From: Amorphophallus konjac
Lineage: Eukaryota; Streptophyta; Magnoliopsida; Alismatales; Araceae
Assembly: GCA_022559845.1 (NCBI GenBank)
Contig: CM040123.1
Coordinates: 319,591,933 to 319,655,932, forward strand
Direction of reading: 5' to 3'
Length of the DNA: 64,000 nt
Shown one piece after another: positions 1 through 9,719 of the stretch (positions are counted from its first letter, which is position 1; every line of letters begins with the position of its first letter). The notes beneath the pieces were generated by a model. It had not been told where the DNA came from and did no database searches. It saw only the letters and a list, made by a program, of their open reading frames with translations. Position numbers and translations under genes: made by a program.

Positions 1-466
1 TAGTGGGAATCCCAGGCTCGCGGAGAATTACGGAGGCCTTGAAACAAGATTTCCTAGTCCATTGGAAGGAATATCCATTAGAGAGGTCCTCAAGTCCAAG
101 ATCGTATTCCTATAGTGCAAAGTGTGAACTAATGACAACATACCGGAATATGTGCCATGTACTTATAGAAACGACTCTATTGATAGAGAAAGAATATATG
201 TAGACATATATCGATGTGGAACCATGATAAAACTCTATTAACTCATCTTGCAAAAATCATGTTTCTAATTTCAAAACTATAGAGTTTGGCTTCATGAAAT
301 TAATCATAACTCAAAGTAATGGTGAGATATCAAGTCATGCAATACCTATCATGAATGCTCACATAATCTCAAATCATATAACTAGGTTAACACTTAGGTA
401 ACAAGGCTTAATAATAAGGAATATTGACAAATCATATTCTGTCTAGGGTTGACAGATCATAGACTC

Positions 467-650
467 TGACGGTATAGAGATGGGGCGTCACAGTGGTTGT
501 GACGGTCATAGAACAGCCGTTACATGAACGTAACGCGCATGTCCAAGTGCGTCAGAGTTAACAGTAAAATCCAAATATCACAGAGTGTGTGATGGTCTGT
601 CGTAGGGCCGTTACATGAGTGTGACGGTCCTATGCCGATGCGTCAGAGAG
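467..650. repeat. Hairpin array in Tekay-A 3' LTR (cluster 2)
   Basis: Four or five imperfect hairpins in about 180 bp, built from arms of the type TGTGACGGTC and GGCCGTTACA with 8-12 nt between them. Some arms have decayed to forms such as GTGATGG or GCGTCA. The same cluster lies in the 5' LTR at 8364-8547. Relative to the minus-strand TATA box it is about 0.55-0.73 kb downstream. Confidence 0.75.
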
Positions 651-1196
651 TCTGCTAACAGAAACGATGTAAAACCTAAGATATCAACTCACATCATGTC
701 TGTAAATCAAAACATCATGAGTTTCTAGACATGATAACGAAGTATAGGCTATCTATATGCATGGATATTAGTGAATAGATGAATAACATGTTTTAGTTTT
801 TCAATTAGGGCTAAGAGATGCATGTAATGCATAGAATAGTAAAACATGAAGTTGATGCTCTAATATGCATGAAATTCAATCAAACCAGAGGGCTTATAGT
901 CATATCAAGTTGTTTTTGCCGTTCATGAGATAACCTACCTCTTAATCTAGGCTTTAGAACTTCCAAATATGGTCTGAACACCGAGCCCTAGTTCTCCTTT
1001 TCCTGTGACTTTTTAGCAACTTCCTTGGGCTCTAACTCCACGACCTCTTGACCTAAAGATGTGAAATTCGGAGAGGAGTTAGTCTATAGTATTGTAAACA
1101 AATATATACTTCTAAAGAACTTACCTGAGATAGTGACTCCTTACCTTGATTCTTTACGTCCAAAAAGTATGGGTCGCATAGTTCAGAACTAGGTCC

Positions 1197-1204
1197 TATT
1201 TATA
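1197..1204 (-). promoter_or_regulatory. TATA box of Tekay-A 3' LTR
   Basis: The minus strand reads TATAAATA inside CCTATAAATAGG. It lies about 620 bp from the LTR start in the element's direction, a reasonable U3 position. The 5' LTR copy is at 9090-9097. Confidence 0.5.
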
Positions 1205-1377
1205 GGATTTTAGCTAGGGTTTGAGGATTAGATCGATTCTAGAGTCCTTGTTTGGTCATAATCAAAGCTCTAAGAGTCCTTAGTATTATTATAACTCTTC
1301 CCAAGTTGATCCTTCGTAGATAAGAGTCCAAAGTTTTGATCTTTGTATTTGTTCTTTCTTTTACGGAACTAACATGA

Positions 1378-1540
1378 TGTAACGGTCGGCTGCCGGTGCG
1401 TTAGGGGCATGTGACGGTCTCGCGATAGACCGTTACATTACTCGTTCCTAGAGTTCAAAAGAAAATCGGGATTCATAGGGTAACGGTCGAGCTCCTATGC
1501 GTTACATGTCTGTGACGGTCGCTAGATGGACCGTTACAGT
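1378..1540. repeat. Hairpin array in Tekay-A 3' LTR (cluster 1)
   Basis: Four hairpins in 163 bp. The clearest are 1410-1437 and 1511-1538. Each has arm TGTGACGGTC, an 8 nt spacer and arm GACCGTTACA, pairing over 10 positions with one G-T pair. The cluster lies 170-340 bp upstream of the TATA box in the element's direction. It is repeated at 9271-9431. Confidence 0.85.
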
Positions 1541-1821
1541 CAACGTGGATAGAGTTCTAGATTAATAAAACTCTATTGTTCATTATCAGTATAATTATCT
1601 ATATTAAGTGGTGTTTATCCTTAAAAATCCGAGAATATGCTTAATAACCTTCTAGAATATGGGCCAAACTAAATGGGCCTGGTCTTAAAACCTTTTGGAC
1701 TCTAATTAAGTGAGTTGGGTTAATTGATTAACACCATTTGGCCTTATATTGATTAATAAATTCAAATTAGTCCATTTAATTGCTAATAATGCCAGAAAAT
1801 TATCAAATAAATTCTGGGGCA

Positions 1822-3341
1822 CTACACCCTCCCCCACTTAGAAAGAATTTGGTCCCCAAATTTAATACATGGATTGTGGAGAGTGTACTTACAATCAAAC
1901 AGTTCTGAGAATCTTTTCTTCATAGCTGATTCGGTTTCCCATGTCTCTTCATAAGGCCATGCTTTCTTCCATTGAATCTTAACCATAGGAATGACCTTAT
2001 TTCTTAATTGACGCACTTCTCGTTCCAGAATCTTTATTGGCATTTGTTCATACATCAAGTCTTTCTTAATCTCTATATTGTCATAAGTGATAATGTGATC
2101 TGGATCATACACATACTTCTTCAGCATAGAGATGTGAAATACGTCATGAACTCCTGCCAATTGTGGAGGTAAAGCCAATCTATAATCCACTTCACCGACC
2201 CTTTCAAGAATTTCAAATGGGCCAATGAACCTTGGAGTTAGCTTTCCTTTAATGTCAAATCTTCGAATACCTCGACCTGGAGAAACCTTCAAATATACAT
2301 GATCTCCTACCTGAAACTCCAAGTCACGTCTTCGATTGTCGGCATAAGACTTTTGCCTATCTTGTGCCATCTTCATTCTTTCTTGGATGAGCTTTATTTT
2401 CTCTGTAGAATCTCGGATAAGGTCGGGGCCTAGAAATTGTCTTTCCCCTATTTCATTCCAATATATTGGAGATCGACAACTTTTCCCATATAGAGCTTCG
2501 AAAGGTGCCATTTGTATGCTAGCTTGGTAGCTGTTATTATATGCAAATTCTACCAGAGGCAAGTGATCATGCCAACTTCCTACAAAATCAATGACACAAG
2601 CCCTGAGCATGTCTTCTACCACTTGATTTGTTTATTCCGTCTGACCATCAGTTTGTGGATGGAAAGCTGTGCTAAAATTTAATCTTGTCCCTAATGAATG
2701 TTGTAGACCTTTCCAGAATTGTGATGTGAATCGAGGATCTCTATCTAATACAATAGTGACTGGGACACCATGTAGTTTGACAATTTCCTTTATGTATAAA
2801 GCAGCTAGAATATTCACAAACCATCGACTTTTGATTAGTATGAAATGTGCAGATTTAGTCAATCGGTCTATGATTACCCATATCTATCATGTCCACCTCT
2901 TGTCTTAGGTAATCCCATGATGAAATCTATTCCTATGGTTTCCCATTTCCATTCGGGAATATTTAAGGGATGTAATTTTCCTGCAGGTCTGAAATGTTCT
3001 GCCTTAACTTGTTGGCACGTGAGACAGTGAGACACAAAGTCAGCTACTTCTCTCTTCATATTGGACCACCAAAAGTTTCTTTTGAGATCCTGATACATTT
3101 TCGTACCTCCTGGATGAATGGTGTACTTTGATTTATGTGCTTCTTCTAAGATCAAATTCTTTGTATCCTCATGATCCGGTATACACATTCGGCCCTTAAA
3201 TAGCAATCTTCCATCATTAAAAATGGAAAAATCCGGCCTTTGTTCAATATTGGCCTTAATTTCTAGTAAAACTGGATCATCCTCTTGCAACTTGGCCAAA
3301 TCCTCTATCAATGTAGGTTGAGCTCGGATATTTGCTATGAA
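1822..3341 (-). pseudogene. Tekay-A integrase with C-terminal chromodomain (broken)
   Basis: This is the end of the pol polyprotein. It would cleave and join element DNA into chromosomes, with the chromodomain guiding targeting. The zinc-binding His-His-Cys-Cys part lies around 3050-3200 (HKSKYTIH and CLTCQQVK). The catalytic core shows IDFIMGLP and LDRDPRFTS, followed by the Glu-containing helix near 2615. The GPFEILERVGEVDYRL block leads into a chromodomain-like end with VKIQW, ETWE and a final F-SELF block. The frame is broken by a stop near 3341, a frameshift around 2865-2880 and a stop at about 2630. The last open frame runs through the polypurine tract and stops at 1822, inside the LTR. 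Confidence 0.9.
1827..1840 (-). other. Polypurine tract of Tekay-A
   Basis: The minus strand reads TAAGTGGGGGAGGG immediately before the 3' LTR start TGTAGTGCCCC. This is the expected plus-strand primer site. Confidence 0.88.
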
Positions 3342-5305
3342 TCAATCTTCTTCCTTAATATCAACATCTTCATTCAACTGGGCAAATTGAGGAATAAGGT
3401 TAGTCACACTAATCATGAGACTTGATAACATACCCATTGGTTTTCTGCTAAGTGCATCTGCTACAGCATTCGCCTTGCCAGGATGATACTGAATAGCGAA
3501 ATAAAAGTCCTTGAGATGTTCTAACCACCTCCTTTGCCTCATGTTAAGCTCTTTTTGAGAGAATAAGTACTTCAAGCTCTTATGGTCTGTGTAGATCATG
3601 AACTTTTCTCCATAAAGATAATGATGCCAAATTTTCAAGGCAAAGATAACTGCTGCCAATTCTAAATCATGTACAGGATAATTTTCTTCGTGACGTTTCA
3701 ATTGTCTTGAAGAATAGAAAATTACTTTTCCATTCTGCATAAGGACACATCCTAAGCCAATTCTAGATGCATCTGTATACACTTCAAATCCACCACCCTC
3801 CATTGGTAGTGATAAAATAGGGACTATTGTAAGATGATTCTTGAGACTTTGAAAACTCTTTTCACAGTCCTTCGACCAGACAAAAGGATTCTCTTTTCTT
3901 GTAAGTCTAGTTAAAGGAACCGCGATCTTTGAGAAGTCCTTTATGAATCTCCTATAATAACCAGCTAGACCGAAAAAGCTTCTTACTTCAGATACCGTCG
4001 TTGGTCGACTCCAATCTCTGACAGCTTCTGCCTTAGAAGGATCCACAACAATACCTTCTTTTGAAATAATGTGGCCTAGAATGAGACTTCCTTGAGCCAG
4101 AATTCACACTTATTGAGTTTGGCATATAGCTTGTGTTCTTTAAGTGTTTGCAAGGCTATTCTTAGATGTTCTTCATGTTGTTCTTTAGTCTTGGAGTATA
4201 TCAGGATGTCATCGATGAAGACGACAATGAACTGATCCAAATATGGCTGGAAGACACTGTTCATGAGTTGCATAAATGCTGCTGGGGCATTAGTTAACCC
4301 AAATGGCATTACCACGAATTCATAGTGGCCGTAACGACTTTGAAAAGTCGATTTATAAATGTCCTCTTCCTTAATTCTAAGCTGATGATAACCTGATCTT
4401 AGGTCAATCTTAGAAAAGTACTCAGCTCCCGAAAGCTGATCAAAGAGCTCATCAATACACGGCAATGGATATTTATTTTTGATTGTAAGCTGATTCAGTC
4501 GCCAGTAATCAATACATAGCCTGAGGGAACCATCTTTCTTCTTGACAAATAGAACAGGCGCACCCCAGGGAGACGTGCTGGGTCTAATGAAACCCTTGTC
4601 TAGAAGTTTCTGTAACTGCTTCTTTAGTTCCTTGAGTTCTGTGGGGGACATCCTATAAGGGCCTATAGAAACAGGTGCCGCACCAGGAATGAGTTCAATG
4701 GTAAAGTTTACTTCCCTCTCAGGCGGTAAATTAGGTAGTTCAGATGGGAATACGTCTGGGAACTCATTTGCAATAGGAATGTTTGCTAGGACAATTTCCT
4801 TAGATTCGGTAACAATGACTGAAGCAAGAAAAGCTTCACATCCTTGCGAGATAAGTTTGCAGGCGTAAAGGGAAGATATAATGGTAGGATGTTTCTTGTA
4901 TTTGATGCCAAGAAAAGAAAATCTTAGAAGACCGGGCTTTCGAAAAGATATAATTCTATTTCGGCAGTTGATATAAGCATCATAGTCTACAAGCCAATCT
5001 ACCTCTAAAATGGCATCATAACCTCTCATATGAAGGCATACTAAGTTTGCGGGGAGATTGTGTCCTTCTACCACTACCTCGCAATCAGGATAATAGTTGG
5101 TAAACTTAGTTCCAGATCCTAAAGGTGTAGTAATAGCAAGATTTGAAGGTAGGGGAACTGATGTAATTGGTAAGATTTTTGCAAAAGTGGTGGAGATAAA
5201 AGAATGAGAAGCGCCAGTATCGAATAGCACGAATGCAGGGTGAGAACATATTTGAAGTGTACCTTATATAAGCCCATCATTTGAATCCCTGGGTGCTTCA
5301 TCTTC
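3342..5305 (-). pseudogene. Tekay-A protease, reverse transcriptase and RNase H (broken)
   Basis: The middle of pol. Aspartic protease appears near 5225 as [12 protein letters not shown]. Reverse transcriptase follows, with the blocks [48 protein letters not shown] and the catalytic FIDDIL, all intact. A single-base loss near 4085 shifts the frame just before LGHIIS. The next open frame (4046-3342) carries the rest of RT and an RNase H with [23 protein letters not shown] and [10 protein letters not shown]. The protease region is open only from 5230, and the link back to gag contains stops. With its catalytic residues present but the frame cut, this was probably active recently. Confidence 0.92.
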
Positions 5306-5344
5306 ATCTATAACAGCATTGAGGCGAACCTACCTCCTACGTCC

Positions 5345-6280
5345 TTCATTAGTTGGTTGATCCTTCATAAGGGGGCAATCTGGCACACGATGCTCCCTAC
5401 TTCCACAACGCAAGCATGCACCGAGGCGCTACCAGCATTCTTCAGCCGAGTGGCCGAATTTCTCGCAAAAGGTGCACGCCGAGGCAACTTGCTCCTTCTC
5501 TTCCTTAATCTTTTTATTTTGGGAACTTCCACCGTTCCCGCTCTTTGATCTTTTCTTACTATCACAGCTTTTGTATGGTTCCGTGATGCTAAACTTCTCT
5601 TTCTTATAATGCCGATCTGAGCGTCGGCTGGATTCCTATCCTCTTCCTTTCAACTTTTCAACCTTCTCCAAGGTCCTCTCGCATAGATATGCCCTCTGAA
5701 CCATCTCCGCATAAGTGTGGATATTCTGTGTCCCAAGTTGCTGAATGAAACCAGGCCGTAACCCGTCCATAAATCGATTTACTTTTAATAATTCCGTACT
5801 AATAAGGTATGGTGCATATGGTGCTAGTCTTGAAAACTGTAGCTCATACTCTGCTACTGACATCATCCCTTGACGAAGGGAGGCAAACTCCATAGCCTTC
5901 CTTTCCTTCACATGCTCGGAGAAATATTTGGCATGAAATAAAGTGAGAAAACCATCCCACGTGTGAGGTGCATCGGCCGGAGGTGCCGGAATCGATTTCC
6001 ACCAAGTACGGGCATCCTTATTTAATTGGAATGTTGCTAGACGGACTTTCTCTTGATCAGTGCATTGTATAACATCAAATATCCTATTCATCTCATCGAT
6101 CCAATTTTCTGCTTCATCTGGATTGGAAGATCTATAGAAACGCGGAGGATTTAGACTCCGAAAATTGCGATGAAGGTCACCAGCCCTTGCCCCTGCACCA
6201 CCTTGTGCTATAGTTTGCAGTGTCTGAGTGAGGTCGGCAACTGTTTGTTGCATACCGTCCCAATCTACGCGATGAGCCAT
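5345..6280 (-). pseudogene. Tekay-A gag with two zinc knuckles (broken)
   Basis: Gag packages the element RNA. The start ATG at 6280 lies about 210 bp after the primer site and opens MAHRVDWDGM. The retrotransposon gag core (LNPPRFYRSSNPDEAENWI, then WWKSIP, SVAEYELQFSRLAPYAPYL, FMDGLRPGFIQQL) is intact to 5636. Past that stop, another frame holds two CCHC knuckles near 5470-5375 (CTFCEKFGHSAEEC and CLRCGSREHRVPDC), separated by an in-frame TAG where the family expects Gln. The frame then runs towards protease. Confidence 0.88.
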
Positions 6281-6489
6281 GATAAGAATAATAAGGTACC
6301 TGAGAGAGAAAAATTACAACTTGTTATTTCTCATGAAAATCAATCTTAAAGCTAATTAATTATCTTATCCCGGTCTCTACCCACTTCTCTCATAGATGTG
6401 AAAATTTCTTCCTTAGTTCATAGGTAGGGATCCTTAAACCTTGGACTTATCCTATGACATGATTCTGTTCCCAAACTCCTGAGACTTGG

Positions 6490-6501
6490 GCTCTGATACC
6501 A
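6490..6501 (-). other. Primer binding site of Tekay-A (iMet tRNA)
   Basis: The minus strand reads TGGTATCAGAGC, complementary to the 3' end of plant initiator methionine tRNA. It is separated from the LTR end at 6509 by 7 nt. Confidence 0.92.
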
Positions 6502-7667
6502 ACTTAACTGTCACGCCCCGAGCCTTTATTACAGCGGAAGACTTGCTCGGGGAGCGCGAACAGCCGGCATGGTAAGCCTCTTACAAGCAAGAACGACCAG
6601 AGCGCGAGACAATCACACAAATAAATGCAATTGCACAGAATTTAATCAAACTCCAACTTTATTTCATAAATGATCAATATTCATAATACAACCACTTTTC
6701 ATCATCTTTCATTCTACTAGACTCAAGAAATAGGAAAATTATATTGACTCAATCTAAACATGATAGACTTCCTAAGTCTTCGCTCATCTTTAATCACTCT
6801 CGGATTCGCTACTTGAATAATCCGAATCCGAACCCGACTCACTTTCATTTCCTGAAAAACATTAGAAATAGGTAATGAGCACACTTGCCCAGTATGTATC
6901 TTCATATCAACATGAAGGCACTATTAAAGTGATTAGCATTTTAGCTCTAAAGAAATAAGGTAAAATCATGCGAATGCGAATCAATCATGCGATTAAACCA
7001 AAGTAACAAGATAACCACGTAAGATAGAATGATCAAGAATGAACTAGTAAGAATGTAATATGAACATGATATTTGGCCTTTTCATGAGCAAGCATGTAAC
7101 GAGCAAGCCACATATTCATCATACTAGTCTCTTTTGAGTACATAGTTCGTGAATCTCTGTGGATTATCAAGCAAGAATGTCATGTACAAGAATGTCATGT
7201 CGTGTCGTGGATCTTCACTTATTTATAGAAATAGTACTCCCAGCGCAATGCGACGCCAGTAGTATCATACCCCATGGTTTATAAAATAGTATGTTTCTGG
7301 CAATCAATCGAGGGGACTAGCATACAGCCCTTGAACACAATCAGTGCTCGATCGCATCTTCAGGTATAAATTAAGCTACTTCCACGCATATAACAGTAAA
7401 GTATGGCCAAGAATATAGCAATTCCAATAATTCCATGATAACTAGAATCAATGAATGAATGCTTCGATGCAAGAATGAGTCAAGAAAATGACTTAAACAA
7501 TGTCATGCTCTTAGAAATAAATCGACAGCATAACGGTATTTTTATTAACTTCCATTCATTACATTAAGTCTATTAAGTAATATGATAAGTTCTAGATCAT
7601 CAAGGGTTATCTAGAATCATTGAAATATCAACCCTTGGTCAAACCTTGGGTTAACATATGCCAGCAG

Positions 7668-7825
7668 TGTGACGGTCATCTACTGGGCCGTTACACTCTG
7701 TAACGCGCCGGTAGTGGGCCATTACAGTGATCCGAGTCCAGAAAGATAAAATAGACCCAGAGGAATGTGACGGTCATGCAATGGGCCGTTAAGTGAGCCT
7801 GACGGTCCAATGTAAGGCCGTTACA
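7668..7825. repeat. Hairpin array in Tekay-A 5' LTR (cluster 3)
   Basis: Four hairpins of the same design as the other clusters. The first, 7668-7695, has arms TGTGACGGTC and GCCGTTACA. The last ends GCCGTTACA at 7825. It lies about 1.3 kb downstream of the TATA box in the element's direction. Confidence 0.8.
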
Positions 7826-8363
7826 TTACTAGATCCCGAAAACCACGATAGTGTATTCTAGTTATTGGGCTTTAATGGTACAACCAACTCGGCGTCCTAG
7901 TGAGAATCCTAGGCTCGCGGAGAATTACGGAGGCCTTGAAACAAGATTTCCTAGTCCATTGGAAGGAATATCCAGTAGAGAGGTCCTCAAGTCCAAGATC
8001 GTGTTCCTATAGTGCAAAGTGTGAACTAATGACAACATACCGGAATATGTGCCATGTACTTATAGAAACGACTCTATTGATAGAGAAAGAATATATGTAG
8101 ACATATATCGATGTGGAACCATGATAAAACTCTATTAACTCATCTTGCAAAAATCATGTTTCTAATTTCAAAACTATAGAGTTTGGCTTCATGAAATTAA
8201 TCATAACTCAAAGTAATGGTGAGATATTAAGTCATGCAATACCTATCATGAATGCTCACATAATCTCAAATCATATAACCAGGTTAACACTTAGGTAACT
8301 AGGATTAATAATAAGGAATATTGACAAATCATATTCTGTCTAGGGTTGACAGATCATAGACTC

Positions 8364-8547
8364 TGACGGTATAGAGATGGGGCGTCACAGTGGTTGTGAC
8401 GGTCATAGAATAGCTGTTACATGAACGTAATGCGCATGTCCAAGTGCGTCAGAGTTAACATTAAAATCCAAATATCACAGAGTGTGTGATGGTCTATCGT
8501 AGGGTCGTTACATGAGTGTGACGGTCCTATGCTGATGCGTCAGAGAG
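8364..8547. repeat. Hairpin array in Tekay-A 5' LTR (cluster 2)
   Basis: Partner of 467-650 in the other LTR. Several arms carry C-to-T or G-to-A changes relative to that copy, which weakens pairing. Confidence 0.75.
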
Positions 8548-9089
8548 TCTGCTAACAGAAACGATGTAAAACCTAAGATATCAACTCACATCATGTCTGT
8601 AAATCAAAACATCATGAGTTTCTAGACATGATAACGAAGTATAGGCTATCTATATGCATGGATATCAGTGAATAGATGAATAAGATGTTTTAGTTTTTCA
8701 ATTAGGGCTAAGAGATGCATGTAATGCATAGAATAGTAAAACATGAAGTTGATGCTCTAATATGCATGAAATTCAATCAAACCAGAGGGCTTATAGTCCT
8801 ATCAAGTTGTTTTTGCCATTCATGAGATAACCTACCTCTTAATCTAGGCTTTAGAACTTCCAAATATGGTCTGAACACCGAGCCCTAGTTCTCCTTTTCC
8901 TGTGACTTTTTAGCAACTTCCTTGGGCTCTAACTCCACGACCTCTTGACCTAAAGATGTGAAATTCGGAGAGGAGTTAGTCTATAGTATTGTAAACAAAT
9001 ACTTCTAAAGAACTTACCTAAGATAGTGACTCCTTACCTTGATTCTTTACGTCTAAAAAGTAAGGGTCGCACAGTTCAGAACTAGGTCA

Positions 9090-9097
9090 TATTTATA
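9090..9097 (-). promoter_or_regulatory. TATA box of Tekay-A 5' LTR
   Basis: TATAAATA on the minus strand, about 625 bp into the LTR. It is the copy of 1197-1204. Transcription would run towards gag. Confidence 0.5.
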
Positions 9098-9270
9098 GGG
9101 TTTTAGCTAGGGTTTGAGGATTAGATCGATTCTAGAGTCCTTGTTTGGTCATAATCAAAGCTCCAAGAGTAATTAGTATTATTATAACTCTTCCCAAGTT
9201 TATCCTTCGTGGATAAGAGTCCAAAGTTTTGATCTTTGTATTTGTTCTTTCTTTTACGGAACTAACATGA

Positions 9271-9431
9271 TGTAACGGTCGGTTGCTAGTGCGTTAGGGG
9301 CATGTGACGGTCTCGCCATAGACCGTTACATTACTCGTTCCTAGAGTTCAAAAGAAAATCGGGATTCATAGGGTAACGATCGAGCTCCTATGTGTTACAT
9401 GTCTGTGACGGTAGCCAGATGGACCGTTACA
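9271..9431. repeat. Hairpin array in Tekay-A 5' LTR (cluster 1)
   Basis: Partner of 1378-1540. The hairpin at 9303-9330 keeps both 10 nt arms. The one at 9404-9431 has lost one arm base (C to A). Confidence 0.8.
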
Positions 9432-9719
9432 GTCAACGTGGATAGAGTTCTAGATTAATAAAACTCTATTGTTCATTATCCGTATAATTATCTATATTAA
9501 GTGGTGTTTATCCTTAAAAATCCGAGAATATGCTTAATAACCTTCTAGAATATGGGCCAAACTAAATGGACCTGGTCTTAAAACCTTTTGGACTCTAATT
9601 AAGTGTGTTGGGTTAATTGATTAACACCATTTGGCCTTATATTGATTAATAAATTCAAATTAGTCCATTTAATTGCTAATAATGCCAAAAAAATATCAAA
9701 TAAATTCTGGGGCACTACA

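Larger units (their letters stand above)
1..1826 (-). repeat. 3' LTR of Tekay-A (partial)
   Basis: This is the part of the 3' LTR inside the window and is collinear with 7898-9719. About 1.39 kb of the LTR should lie before base 1. It ends GGGGCACTACA next to the polypurine tract. It contains two hairpin clusters and a TATA-like box on the minus strand. Short open frames here (for example 3-203, repeated at 7900-8100) are by-products of the LTR sequence. Confidence 0.93.
1..9719 (-). mobile_element. Tekay-A, Ty3/gypsy chromovirus (Tekay/Del type), 3' LTR cut by window start
   Basis: An LTR retrotransposon read on the minus strand. In that direction the order is 5' LTR (9719-6509), primer binding site, gag, protease, reverse transcriptase, RNase H, integrase with a C-terminal chromodomain, polypurine tract and 3' LTR (1826 to beyond base 1). 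The chromodomain, very long LTRs and iMet primer site fit the Tekay/Del lineage. The LTRs begin TGT and end ACA. Positions 1-1826 align with 7898-9719, with about 45 differences by hand count (about 97.5% identity) and one 4 bp indel, so the insertion is fairly young. Coding regions carry several stops and two frameshifts, so this copy is dead. It sits inside the tnpA-like exon of CACTA-1. The 5 bp after the right end is GCCCA; the matching left duplication lies outside the window. Confidence 0.93.
6509..9719 (-). repeat. 5' LTR of Tekay-A, 3211 bp
   Basis: A complete LTR running TGTCACGCCCCG to GGGGCACTACA on the plus strand. It carries three hairpin clusters and a TATA-like box. It codes for nothing convincing. 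Differences from the 3' LTR are mostly C/T or G/A changes, many at former CG sites, as expected of a methylated element. Confidence 0.93.

Noticed and set aside
3..203. Open frame repeated at 7900-8100
   Set aside because: Both copies lie at the same place in the two Tekay-A LTRs; no protein similarity.
6490..6501. tRNA-Met gene hits at this and other primer sites
   Set aside because: Only the 12 nt primer-binding match is present; no cloverleaf around it.
9711..9719. GGCACTACA as the left terminus of CACTA-1
   Set aside because: The same bases end the other Tekay-A LTR at 1826, so they belong to the LTR.
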